Below, piece by piece: positions 22,276-29,218 of a DNA stretch of 29,218 nucleotides. Origin of the DNA: a virus; IMG/VR virus record IMGVR_UViG_3300009008_000185, positions 1-29,218 of that record; one strand, written 5' to 3'. The position numbers were made by a program, and so were the translations under genes. Under the pieces are notes generated by a model. That model was given only the letters and a program-made list of their open reading frames with translations. It was not told where the DNA came from and did not search any database. Position 1 is the first letter of the stretch. Each line of letters opens with the position of its first letter.

Positions 22276-24798
22276 CTACGCCTGCGTCGGCGTCTCTCGT
22301 GACCCGACGTAGACGAAGATGCAGCGGCAGCGCGACCGCCCGTCGCAACCCTGGAACGGCGGCCGCAGCCGGAAGTACTCGGCCGAGCCGTACGGGAACT
22401 CCTTCCCGTCTTCGGCAGCGCACGGGCTGCACGTGTTGCCGTCGAGCAGCGACGAGAACTGGACGAAGGCGACGCCCTCGACGCCGGCCGCCTCGAACGC
22501 CTCTTGCGCCCCTCGCTCGCGCCCCTGCTGGACGACGGCGGAGACCGGGGCGGCTGCGTGCCTGCGGAACCAACTCGACGCCCTGGCTGTCGCGGCGGCG
22601 TCTGCGTCCGCTACGGCCTCGGCAGCGCCCTCCGGGCCGAGCATCGACGCCCGAGCCCCGGCGTCCCGGATCGATCCCTCGAGTTCGTCCGCCATCTTGC
22701 GGGCCGTCAGCGCGGCTTGCGCCTCCGACGTGGCGGCCAGGTTGGCAGCAGGTACGGTGTCCAGCGGTAGCGCCACGTGGCCGGCGGCAGCGGCAGCCTC
22801 CTGCGTCAGCAGGCCGCCGCGTGCGACCTGGCGCCCAACCTCTCGCTTGACCTCGTCCGATGCCTCAGCGGCCACGTCGGCCAGGTGAGACCGGATGGCC
22901 TCCTGGAGGGCTAGGCGATCCGACGTCCGTAGCGACAGGTCATTGACCAACGCCAGGCGGTCGGCAGCGTCCAGGCCCTCGGCGAACACCGCAGACCGAA
23001 CGTCGGCGGCCATGGCGGCGGCGGCACGCTCGAGCACCGGACGGGTCGCACCCTCGAGGCCGGCGTCGGCCTGCTCGAACAGGCGCTCGATCTTGGCCAG
23101 AGCGAGGCAGAACTCCGCCTCGGTGAGTTGCCGGTGGACGACCACCGCCACGCCCTCGCCGTCGACTACTGCCGTCTCGCTGCCCGGCCTGATGCGGCGG
23201 GCCAGTTGCTGCTCCTCCGGCGGGAGGTCGTCACCGTCGCCGGTGGGCTCCTCGTCCGGGATGTCTTCTTCGGGTTCGGGCTCAGGTGTCGGGTTGGTGC
23301 TGGGGTCTGGGTCGCTTCCCGGCAGCGCTGCCCCGGGGTCTTCTCCTTCGCCAGGCAACATCTCGTCAGCGGCCTTGGGCGCCATGCCGAACACGCTGAC
23401 CAGCATGCTCAGGGCGGCGTCTCGCGGCATCGTGCCTGCGGCCACCGAGACGACAAGGTCCGAGATCGCCTGGATGCCACCAACGCCGATCTTGCCCGCT
23501 AGCGGTTCCTCGACTCGCACGGCCTCATCGCCGCCCGCCCCGTCGTCTTCGTCAGAGGTCGGGTCCAGGTCGACCATGTCCCGGGCCGTGTTGGCGTCGT
23601 CGACCGACCACCCAGGCCCCTCGTCGAACAGCCCGCCCTGCTTGCCCTTGACCATCGTGTCGATGGCGTCGTCAACGTCCCTCGTCGAGATCGTGCCGAT
23701 CCGCAGCCGCGGGTAGCGGCCGGGTTCCATCGGCCCGAAGTTGACGTCCACCAGGCGCTGGATGGCGCCGCTTACCGTCGCCCCGCCCGGGGCGTTCATG
23801 GTGTCTTCGATCAGGTCGGCCAGCCACCGGAGAGCCCCGACGAAGTTGCTGCGCAGGTCCCTCGACAGCGCCTGCGTCCCGGTCGGCCCGAGGCCGAGCT
23901 CCAGAAACGACGCCATGAAGGACGAGACGATCTCCTGGTTGCACAGGCGGACCAGCTCGACCCGGTCAGCGATCGGGATCTTCGGAAAGACGATGTCGAG
24001 GTCGATAGACCCCGGCAGCAGCACGAACGAGTCCTCGTTGGTGCGCCAGTTGATTGACGCTTCCTCGCAGGCTTCCTTGTCTGTGTCCGACCACGCAGAC
24101 TGCTGCTGCGTCTTCCGCCACTTCATGAAGCCGGAACCGCGCTCGACGTCGATGGCCGTCTGGCGCAGCGCCTGGCGCTTGATTAGCCATGGCGTGTACG
24201 CCGAGCGGAGCAGGCTCACGCCCTCGAAGTTGTTGCCCTCTCGGTCGACGCTCAGCAGCGTCAGGTGCTGAGCCTTGATGCGCAGCGTCCGCCAGTCCGT
24301 CCCGTCGACCGGCGTGCGGAACTGCACCTCGGCCAGGTCGTCGTCAGCCAGCCACCACCCCTCGACCGTCGTCTGGTGCAGCGGGGCCAGGGTGCGCCAC
24401 GTCAGCATCCCGTCCGACGCCCGGCGGTAGACCTCCTCAAGCAGGGCGAAGCCGAAGTCCGCGGCCGTCAGGATGTCCCGCAACCACCCTCGGCGCCCGC
24501 CGGCCAACCCCTCGAAGGCCCGGACGATGAAGTCTGTAGCGGCCTGCTCTCGGTCGTCAGCCTCGGCCGGAGGGACAATGTCCTGCGGTGCCGCCAGCAG
24601 CGGCGCTTTGATGGCCCGTAGCAGGCTCCCGGCTCGCGGGTCCTGCTTGCGCATCAGGTCGTAGTCGCCGGGTTCCGTAGGCGTGCCCCGGCCGCCAGTG
24701 TGCTGGAGCTTCCGGTTGGCTTCGACGCCCGTGATGATGCCGGCAGGGATGTAGGTGCCCGCAGCCCCCTGTCGCTTGGTCGACACCTGGGCTGCCAT
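22276..24798 (-). CDS. Portal protein fused to MuF-type minor head protein (840 aa)
   Basis: Residues 1 to about 410 look like a DUF935/Mu gp29-type portal: DYDLMRKQDPRAGSLLRAIK near 45-64, a FGFALLEEVY segment near 115-124, ERGSGFMKWRK near 219-229 and a helical IADRVELVRLCNQE near 276-289. The portal ring is the DNA gateway and binds the terminase. An acidic Pro/Glu linker (about 480-530) follows. The C-terminal 300 residues match MuF/SPP1 gp7-type minor head proteins, ending in a cysteine-rich FSSLLDGNTCSPC (781-793) and GCDGRSRCRC (817-826). Portal and MuF are usually separate genes; here no start or stop divides them. AGAGG lies 5 nt before the ATG, and a promoter-like TTGACA lies just upstream. 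Confidence 0.85.
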   Translation of the reverse strand: MAAQVSTKRQGAAGTYIPAGIITGVEANRKLQHTGGRGTPTEPGDYDLMRKQDPRAGSLLRAIKAPLLAAPQDIVPPAEADDREQAATDFIVRAFEGLAGGRRGWLRDILTAADFGFALLEEVYRRASDGMLTWRTLAPLHQTTVEGWWLADDDLAEVQFRTPVDGTDWRTLRIKAQHLTLLSVDREGNNFEGVSLLRSAYTPWLIKRQALRQTAIDVERGSGFMKWRKTQQQSAWSDTDKEACEEASINWRTNEDSFVLLPGSIDLDIVFPKIPIADRVELVRLCNQEIVSSFMASFLELGLGPTGTQALSRDLRSNFVGALRWLADLIEDTMNAPGGATVSGAIQRLVDVNFGPMEPGRYPRLRIGTISTRDVDDAIDTMVKGKQGGLFDEGPGWSVDDANTARDMVDLDPTSDEDDGAGGDEAVRVEEPLAGKIGVGGIQAISDLVVSVAAGTMPRDAALSMLVSVFGMAPKAADEMLPGEGEDPGAALPGSDPDPSTNPTPEPEPEEDIPDEEPTGDGDDLPPEEQQLARRIRPGSETAVVDGEGVAVVVHRQLTEAEFCLALAKIERLFEQADAGLEGATRPVLERAAAAMAADVRSAVFAEGLDAADRLALVNDLSLRTSDRLALQEAIRSHLADVAAEASDEVKREVGRQVARGGLLTQEAAAAAGHVALPLDTVPAANLAATSEAQAALTARKMADELEGSIRDAGARASMLGPEGAAEAVADADAAATARASSWFRRHAAAPVSAVVQQGRERGAQEAFEAAGVEGVAFVQFSSLLDGNTCSPCAAEDGKEFPYGSAEYFRLRPPFQGCDGRSRCRCIFVYVGSRETPTQA

Positions 24799-24828
24799 TG
24801 GGGCCTCTGCGCACTACTGCGATGATGT

Positions 24829-24860
24829 CATATATTTGGCGGTTTCGGACGCGGTGTCAA
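24829..24860 (-). promoter_or_regulatory. Sigma-70-like promoter ahead of the portal gene
   Basis: A consensus TTGACA -35 (24860-24855) is followed 17 nt on by the only AT-rich tract nearby, AAATATATGACAT (24837-24825), which offers AAATAT at 17 nt spacing or TATATG at 20 nt. The stop codon of the preceding gene is inside the -35 box. A short inverted repeat, ATGA-N2-TCAT (24831-24822), lies just downstream and could be an operator. It would re-start leftward transcription at the head genes. Confidence 0.6.
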
Positions 24861-25645
24861 GTGGGCGCCGCCGACTCGCGATCTCGGAGCGCCACAGTGA
24901 TCCTCCGCAGACCTCGCTGAACCGTCCGCCCGGCCCTGCGCTCTGCGGCACCGTCGTCTTCCCAGCCGAGCCCTTGCGCCACCCGGCGCCACGTGTGGCC
25001 GTGCACCTCTCGCAGCAGCAGGGCGCCCCGCTCGACCTCCGACAGCCCAGCCTCCCGCACGACCGACGCAGCCGCCACGATCTCGAGGGCTGTCCGCTCG
25101 ACCGACGCCCGGAACGCCACACCGCCGGAGCCACCGCTGCCCGGAGATCCTAGACGACGGGCAGGGTCGATGCCGCCGCCACCGAGTTGCCACGTCTCGG
25201 CCCGGAAGTAGGCGTGTACAACGGCGCGCGCCCCGCTGAACCCGTCCCCGGTGGGCACGGCAGCCGGAGCACCACGATCCCGCACGGCCCGCCCGGCCGC
25301 CTCAAACTCGGCCACGTGCCGCTGGTCCAGGACGTCGACCGCTATGCCGGCCCGGGTCGCCACAGCCACATCGGCTGGCGCCTCCTGGCCAACCCGCCAC
25401 ACCTTCGCCACCCGGGCGAGGCGCTGGACCCGGTCAATCCACCCGGGGCCGAGCGGGCCAACCGGGTGCTGCTGCGGGCACTCGTCGCCGAGGATGAGGC
25501 GAGACCGCGCCTGCGACCCGTCACCAGGGCGCGGGTGCCGTACGTCGGAGAGACCGTGCAGGGCGTGAACGCCGTCAGCCACGAGGGACAGGCGGGCGAG
25601 GTCGCCCAGGGTCTCGACCCTGGCGGCCAGGTAGACAGCCGTCAC
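24857..25645 (-). CDS. Protein with sigma region 4-like C-terminal HTH, between terminase and portal (262 aa)
   Basis: The C-terminal part (about 195-250) reads LSEVERGALLLREVHGHTWRRVAQGLGWEDD..AERRAGRTVQRGLRRI. This is the ER.ll.L....G.tw..IA..LG....TV.R.l.Rl pattern of sigma-70 region 4 and RinA/ArpU-type phage activators. The N-terminal 180 residues have no recognised domain. The GTG start overlaps the upstream stop (GTGA). It could activate late transcription, perhaps at the promoter that overlaps its own stop codon, or act as a small terminase subunit, since none is otherwise seen. The HTH reading is fairly good; both roles are inference. Confidence 0.7.
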   Translation of the reverse strand: MTAVYLAARVETLGDLARLSLVADGVHALHGLSDVRHPRPGDGSQARSRLILGDECPQQHPVGPLGPGWIDRVQRLARVAKVWRVGQEAPADVAVATRAGIAVDVLDQRHVAEFEAAGRAVRDRGAPAAVPTGDGFSGARAVVHAYFRAETWQLGGGGIDPARRLGSPGSGGSGGVAFRASVERTALEIVAAASVVREAGLSEVERGALLLREVHGHTWRRVAQGLGWEDDGAAERRAGRTVQRGLRRITVALRDRESAAPT

Positions 25646-25872
25646 TTTGACAGCTTCGTCATCAACTGGACGAACTTCGTCTTCGGCCGTGGCCCCAGAA
25701 TGTCGCCCCGCCCGTCCCGGACCATGAGGCCGTCCGTGGCGCCCTGGACGACGGCGAGCCGCGCGGGGGCGCCCGACGTTGGAATGCTCACCGCGCCATC
25801 ACCCAGCGCCTGCCCGTACGCCGCCAGGTATGCTCCCCAGTGCTCGCCCCAGTCCGTCTTGCTCTCCGCCAC
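25642..25872 (-). CDS. Small protein downstream of terminase (76 aa), unknown
   Basis: Starting at GTG 25872, it has GGAGG about 4 nt upstream, just after the terminase stop. The sequence begins AESKTDWGEHWGAYLAAYGQ and ends in a basic, amphipathic KTKFVQLMTKLSK. No domain recognised. An earlier in-frame start at 25926 lies inside the terminase gene and is less likely. Its end overlaps the next start (GTGA). It might be a small terminase-associated or packaging protein, but nothing shows this directly. Confidence 0.6.
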   Translation of the reverse strand: MAESKTDWGEHWGAYLAAYGQALGDGAVSIPTSGAPARLAVVQGATDGLMVRDGRGDILGPRPKTKFVQLMTKLSK

Positions 25873-25882
25873 GCTCCCTCCG

Positions 25883-27679
25883 CTAGAAGATGTCCCGGCG
25901 GCCCCGCTTGCGCCGCCCTCCACCACCGTCGATCACATCGAGCCCGCCGCCGCCGAGGTCTCCCACCTGGCGGGCGCGTCTCGCCTTCTTCGTCCGCGTC
26001 GGCATGGTGCTCGCCCCGGTCACCCGCAGCCGCGTCGCCAGCATCTCGACCGCGTCCGGGAAGTCATCGTGGTCCACCGAGTCGCCATCGTCCCGCACGG
26101 CAAGCACCTGGTCACGGGGCAGGCCGTACATGGAGCGGTGCAGGACCACGTCGCCCGAGCGGTAGAGCGGCTGCATGGCCCGCAGCCTGTGCCCCTTCTT
26201 CGCGCTCGGCGGCTTCGGCCCGGCGTCGCCATCCCTGTCGCTCTTCTTCGTCGGCCACCACTCCTCGACGGCGACCGTCAGCCCGCGCCGGCGGACTTCA
26301 CGGGTGATCGGCCCGGTCAGCAGCCCGAAGCCACCGACCGTCTCGACCTGGAGGAACGTCCCGTCAACCGCCTCGACCACATCGACCGACCGCGGCGGCA
26401 GCTCGTGCTCACGCATCCGGGCCATGTCGTGCCGGCGGAGGAAGATGCGACCGTCGGGCGCCCTGGAGCCACCCAGCGCTACCGAGAAGTCGGCCCCCTT
26501 CTTCGCCGTGCTCGCCGGGTCCAGGACGCCGCCGCTCTCCGCCCACGACTCGGGCGGCTCGACCAACACACCCTCAGGCGGCGTCCAGTCCGTGCCGGGC
26601 TCGGTCCACCAGTGGAGCTCTCCGGGCATCACCAGGGCGTCCTCGGACGACCGCGGGTCCTGCTGCTTCTCCGCCCCGAAGGCGCCAGGCCCCATCGACG
26701 CGTACGCCTCCATAAGCTCGTACAGCGGCTCGCCGTCCGACCACAGCACCTCGGCCCCGGCGTCCATCTCCTCGCGGTGGTCCTCGTAGAAGGCGAGGGC
26801 GAGCAACTTGCCGGGCGAGTTGTCCCGCCGCCAGACGTCCTCCCACTGCCGCCAGAGCCCCTCCCGCTCGTCCGGCCATCGCTCCATCGCCTGGTACGTC
26901 CGACCAGCGAAGGCCGGGTTCTCGTCGGCGAGCCAGTGAATCACTGTGTCGTAGTCGATGCACGTGCCGGCCGCCAGGGCGTGCATGGGGCGCCCCACGC
27001 CCTTCATGCCGAGCACGGCGCCCGAGAGCCAGACCTTGGCCTTGCGGCGCACCGCGGGCCCCTCGGCGTCCTTGTCGACGTCGTCCACCACGACGGCGTC
27101 GGGCCGGTCGCCCGTCTCGGGGTCACGTAGACCACGGTTGCCCTGGTCGGCGCCGGCCGCCTGGACCCGCACGCCGGTCGACGTCACGAACACGCCCTGC
27201 TTCCAGATCCGCCCCCGGAGGTCGCCGTAGTACCGCTGCACCGGCTCGCTCACGCACAGGTTGCGGACGGCCAGGACGTCCTCTTCGGCGAGCCCATAGC
27301 GGGTCCGGACGAGCACGAGGAACCGCAGATCGAACAGGTCCGGCATGCATGCCGCGGCCACCGGCAGCAACGTGCAGAAGAACGTCGACTTCGCCCCGCC
27401 GCGTGGCGCCTTCCATGCCGTCCGGATCGAACGGGTCGCCCCGCCCATCTCCCGGAAGGTGTCGAGCACGTCGAGGTGGAACCGGCTCGGCCGGATCGCC
27501 CGGTCGAAGTGGTCCGGCAGGCAGTCGTACGCGAACTCAAGCAGGTCCTCCCGGTGGGCACGGCGGCGGGCCTCCAGGTCCGACACCTCGCCGATCCGCC
27601 GGACGCTGGCGTGCGCAGCGGCGAGTTCGTCCGCCGGTATGCCCTGGAGGGCGGCGAGCACGGCGGGGTCGACGGTCAC
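25883..27679 (-). CDS. terL: Terminase large subunit (598 aa)
   Basis: It packages DNA into the prohead, using an N-terminal ATPase motor and a C-terminal RuvC-like nuclease that cuts the concatemer. The Walker A-type loop APRGGAKST is at 91-99, Walker B VVVDD at 196-200, and a coupling motif-like AGTCID at 237-242. Nuclease acidic residues are visible at D387 (VLDPAS) and D397, in VAVEEWW near 469-475, and in HDDFPDAVEML near 537-547. The C-terminal tail is Gly- and Arg-rich (LGGGGLDVIDGGGGRRKRGRR), perhaps for portal or DNA contact. The GTG start overlaps the upstream stop (GTGA); frame upstream of it lacks support. The length is typical. Confidence 0.93.
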   Translation of the reverse strand: MTVDPAVLAALQGIPADELAAAHASVRRIGEVSDLEARRRAHREDLLEFAYDCLPDHFDRAIRPSRFHLDVLDTFREMGGATRSIRTAWKAPRGGAKSTFFCTLLPVAAACMPDLFDLRFLVLVRTRYGLAEEDVLAVRNLCVSEPVQRYYGDLRGRIWKQGVFVTSTGVRVQAAGADQGNRGLRDPETGDRPDAVVVDDVDKDAEGPAVRRKAKVWLSGAVLGMKGVGRPMHALAAGTCIDYDTVIHWLADENPAFAGRTYQAMERWPDEREGLWRQWEDVWRRDNSPGKLLALAFYEDHREEMDAGAEVLWSDGEPLYELMEAYASMGPGAFGAEKQQDPRSSEDALVMPGELHWWTEPGTDWTPPEGVLVEPPESWAESGGVLDPASTAKKGADFSVALGGSRAPDGRIFLRRHDMARMREHELPPRSVDVVEAVDGTFLQVETVGGFGLLTGPITREVRRRGLTVAVEEWWPTKKSDRDGDAGPKPPSAKKGHRLRAMQPLYRSGDVVLHRSMYGLPRDQVLAVRDDGDSVDHDDFPDAVEMLATRLRVTGASTMPTRTKKARRARQVGDLGGGGLDVIDGGGGRRKRGRRDIF

Positions 27680-27897
27680 GGGCCGAGCACGTATCCGAGC
27701 CCTTTCGCCATGATGATCTCGCCAGGGTCTTCCGGCAGCAAAGGGCCAGGCACTATGAGCACCGGATCCCCGACGGACGCCGGGCATACCGTGTACCCGA
27801 TAGCCGGGGCGCTGCCGTCTATCGGTCGCACCGCTATCGGCGACACGGCGTAGACCAGTTCATGCGCCGGCATGTCGACGGCGGCGAGCATGGTCAC
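27676..27897 (-). CDS. Small protein before terminase (73 aa), unknown
   Basis: It starts at GTG 27897 (or ATG 27891) and runs to a stop that overlaps the terminase start (GTGA). The sequence is hydrophobic-rich but without a true transmembrane helix (IAVRPIDGSAPAIGYTV, PVLIVPGPLLPEDPG). No HTH typical of a small terminase subunit is visible. GGGGG lies about 8 nt before the GTG. Position alone hints at packaging; function unknown. Confidence 0.55.
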   Translation of the reverse strand: MTMLAAVDMPAHELVYAVSPIAVRPIDGSAPAIGYTVCPASVGDPVLIVPGPLLPEDPGEIIMAKGLGYVLGP

Positions 27898-28148
27898 GGC
27901 GCGCACCCCCTCACGACGCACACCCGCTCGTACCCGTCGTCGTCGGTGCAGACCCAGCGGCCGGCGTCGTCGCGTGCGAGGTGGCCGATGCAGCGGGCGG
28001 TGACGAGGTCGAGCGGCGGCTTGTCCCCGTCCAGGCAGACGACGCAACCCCGGTCCTCGACGGCGTAGCGGTGCGTGGACGTCCAGCCGCAGGCGGTGAG
28101 GGCGAGGGCGAGGGCGAGGGCCGCCACGAGCAGGGCCAGGCGGATCAC
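27894..28148 (-). CDS. Small Cys-rich lipoprotein (84 aa)
   Basis: A signal peptide with a lipobox is evident: MIRLALLVAALALALALTAC, with Cys20 as the lipidation site. The mature part has six further cysteines (35, 38, 53, 67, 77, 82) in about 64 residues, probably disulfide-bonded in the periplasm or on the surface. The GTG start overlaps the upstream stop (GTGA), with GAGGGG nearby. It sits among the first late genes, next to the terminase. Possible roles are superinfection exclusion, an o-spanin-like role, or another envelope function; none is proven. The lipoprotein call is sound. Confidence 0.75.
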   Translation of the reverse strand: MIRLALLVAALALALALTACGWTSTHRYAVEDRGCVVCLDGDKPPLDLVTARCIGHLARDDAGRWVCTDDDGYERVCVVRGCAP

Positions 28149-28270
28149 CGCTCACCCCTCGCTGCCGCCAGCCGCTCGTCGAGCGTGCGGGCCTCGGTCC
28201 AGTCTTCGAGCCCGTCCCACAGCGTCGGTAGGGCGTCTGCGGCGGTCTTTGTGCTATCCTTGCTTGGCAT
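28145..28270 (-). CDS. Very small protein, first gene of leftward operon (41 aa)
   Basis: ATG 28270 is preceded by GGAGG at 8 nt, an excellent site. The product begins MPSKDSTKTAADALPTLWDG and is polar and helical, ending in LDERLAAARGER. No family recognised. The stop overlaps the lipoprotein's GTG (GTGA). It lies about 65 nt downstream of the leftward promoter candidate and is the first coding unit of the operon. The strong ribosome site and the overlap make it a likely real gene. Confidence 0.65.
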   Translation of the reverse strand: MPSKDSTKTAADALPTLWDGLEDWTEARTLDERLAAARGER

Positions 28271-28336
28271 GGCCTGTACCTCCGTGCTGGCCGTGCATGC
28301 GCCGGGGTCTCAGACAGCCTCGGCGCTTCCGCGTCT

Positions 28337-28365
28337 AGGGTAGCGCTACGGCGTCCCCGGGCCAA
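28337..28365 (-). promoter_or_regulatory. Leftward sigma-70-like promoter for the late operon
   Basis: TTGGCC (28365-28360), a 17-nt spacer and TACCCT (28342-28337) face the 41-aa gene. Only the TTG and the final C (-35) and TA...T (-10) fit the consensus, but the spacing is ideal. It is the best candidate in the divergent region for the start of the terminase operon. Confidence 0.45.
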
Positions 28366-28425
28366 GGGGGCGGAGGGCCTGGGGCGGGGCACCCAATCTT
28401 TTTTGCAACTAATGCGCTTTTACCC

Positions 28426-28454
28426 TTGACCTTTCAGGCGGGCGCTGCTAGTAT
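28426..28454 (+). promoter_or_regulatory. Rightward sigma-70 promoter TTGACC-N17-TAGTAT
   Basis: TTGACC (28426-28431), 17 nt, then TAGTAT (28449-28454). Both boxes are near consensus and the spacer is ideal. A T-rich stretch (28399-28420) just upstream could act as an UP-type element. Transcription should begin near 28461, about 35 nt before the ATG of the zinc protein. Confidence 0.75.
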
Positions 28455-28494
28455 TCTACTCACGATGAGGGACACGGAACACGGAGCGAACACG

Positions 28495-28917
28495 ATGGAC
28501 GACGCAACCGAGACCTGCACCCGCTGCGGCGGCACCGGCGACCTTCCCCAGTTCCGGCACATCGACGGCGGCGTCTGCTACGAGTGCGACGGACTCGGGC
28601 TCGTCCCCGCCGGCCACGTCTACCGCGGCGAGAGCACCAGTTGCACGCAGGGAACACCCGCAGCGCCCCGGCCCTGCAAGGTCATCGAAGTCCACGGGTG
28701 CAGGGCCGAGGTCTACGCCCTCAAGTGCGGCACCGCCTACCGTGTCAGCCTGGACGATGGTGGGTTCCTGGACATCGACCGGGCGGCTGCCAAGGCCGGG
28801 CGCATCATCATTTCCCGCGACGCCGACGGCGACAAGATCGTAAGTGACGGCATCGAGTACCACCCCCGCGGCACCCATGGCGCCGTCGCCGACCTGCGGG
28901 CCGCCCTCCGGGCCTAG
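28495..28917 (+). CDS. Small DnaJ-type zinc-motif protein (140 aa)
   Basis: Two CxxCxGxG-type units lie near the N terminus: CTRCGGTGDL (8-17) and CYECDGLGL (28-36), with a short loop between. Together they can hold one zinc ion, as in half of the DnaJ zinc domain. The rest is a small alpha/beta part with GCRAEVYALKCGTAYRV near 68-84 and no recognised fold. I chose ATG 28495 because GGAG lies 8 nt upstream; the earlier ATG 28465 would sit at the predicted transcript start. It is the first rightward gene, probably early expressed. A role in protein or nucleic-acid contact is likely but unspecified. Confidence 0.75.
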   Translation: MDDATETCTRCGGTGDLPQFRHIDGGVCYECDGLGLVPAGHVYRGESTSCTQGTPAAPRPCKVIEVHGCRAEVYALKCGTAYRVSLDDGGFLDIDRAAAKAGRIIISRDADGDKIVSDGIEYHPRGTHGAVADLRAALRA

Positions 28918-29001
28918 CCCGCCCGCCCCCTTCCGCCGCCGCCCCGTACCGCCAGGTCGGGGTTGCGGCGCTGAGAGCGACGACACACCGGAGGACACGA
29001 C

Positions 29002-29218
29002 ATGGACACCTGGACCCTGGACAAGACGAACGGCACCAACGCCGCGGACGGCTACTCGCTGAACGTGGGCACACCCGACGGCCCGCTGACCATCGCCTAC
29101 GTCATCATCGACCTCGACGCCGCCGTCGGCCCCCGCGTCTGGTACGCGGACGGCGTGGACGCCGAGGAGGTCGACGCGGTCATCCCCGATGGGTGGGAGG
29201 TCGACTACAGCAACCAGG
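29002..29218 (+). CDS. Unknown protein, 3' end off window (72+ aa)
   Basis: ATG 29002 is preceded by GGAGG at 7 nt. The open frame runs past the right edge (72 codons seen). The sequence begins MDTWTLDKTNG and has a beta-rich centre (LTIAYVIIDLDA, then RVWYADGVDAEEVD). No domain recognised. It follows the zinc protein in the same direction after an 84-nt gap and is likely in the same early unit. Confidence 0.65.
   Translation, partial: MDTWTLDKTNGTNAADGYSLNVGTPDGPLTIAYVIIDLDAAVGPRVWYADGVDAEEVDAVIPDGWEVDYSNQ

Noticed and set aside
25187-27130. A 647-codon open frame on the + strand opposite the terminase and its neighbours
   Set aside because: It lies over three genes with clear motifs or couplings, and its product is a low-complexity Arg/Pro/His sequence. 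It is a high-GC antisense shadow.
28355-28404. Rightward intrinsic terminator (GC stem with a T6 run)
   Set aside because: The T run is about 14 nt away from the stem, and no rightward gene ends there; it is more likely part of the promoter region.
1-29218. CRISPR array, tRNA, rRNA, IS element, integrase or attachment sites
   Set aside because: No regularly spaced repeats, no tRNA-like cloverleaf and no transposase or recombinase motifs were recognised by eye; short tRNA genes or att sites cannot be excluded without a search.

Overview
The window is a GC-rich piece of a tailed double-stranded DNA phage (or prophage) of siphovirus type. Evidence: a large terminase, a Mu gp29-like portal, a protease/scaffold pair, a major capsid protein, a tail tube protein, a tail-assembly chaperone with a -1 frameshift, a tape measure protein and a cell-wall hydrolase all lie in one leftward transcription unit. 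The head proteins look Mu-like (DUF935-type portal fused to a MuF domain, gpI/Z-like protease with nested scaffold, gpG-like morphogenesis protein). The tail set, with tape measure and frameshifted chaperone, is that of a long non-contractile tail. The host cannot be named from the sequence. A lipobox, several Sec signals and a spanin-like lysis cassette suggest a two-membrane bacterium, and the GC richness and frequent GTG starts suggest a high-GC lineage. No integrase, tRNA, IS element or CRISPR array was seen.

Layout from right to left. Two rightward genes start at 28495 and 29002: a small CxxCxGxG zinc protein behind a good sigma-70 promoter, and an unknown gene cut by the window end. Divergent to them, the leftward late operon starts at 28270 with three small genes (one a Cys-rich lipoprotein). 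It continues through the large terminase, a small unknown gene and a helix-turn-helix protein with a sigma region 4-like C terminus. A TTGACA promoter overlapping that gene's stop codon can restart transcription at the portal-MuF fusion, followed by protease/scaffold, capsid cement protein and major capsid protein. Next come an unknown gene, a 604-residue exported repeat protein, connector and tail-completion genes, the tail tube, the chaperone pair and the tape measure. Tip and baseplate proteins follow (272, 817, 266, 211 and 172 aa), then two more exported proteins, then a dense lysis cassette of six genes (3886 to 1591). At the left edge are a winged-helix regulator and a DPPY DNA methyltransferase that runs off the end.

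One gene breaks the leftward order: a small XRE-type regulator at 9982-10323 on the + strand, inside the tail genes, apparently read from a leaderless promoter.

Most notable: (i) a textbook -1 frameshift signal (GGGAAAC, 7-nt spacer, 9-bp GC stem) in the chaperone gene; (ii) a nested scaffold start with a strong ribosome binding site; (iii) a portal-MuF fusion; (iv) an unusual number of exported proteins with local cysteine pairs inside the virion and lysis modules; (v) perfect GC hairpins after the capsid-proximal gene group and just after the tail tube gene. Genes are tightly packed, with six GTGA and two ATGA stop/start overlaps, which implies extensive translational coupling. No gap exceeds 300 bases.
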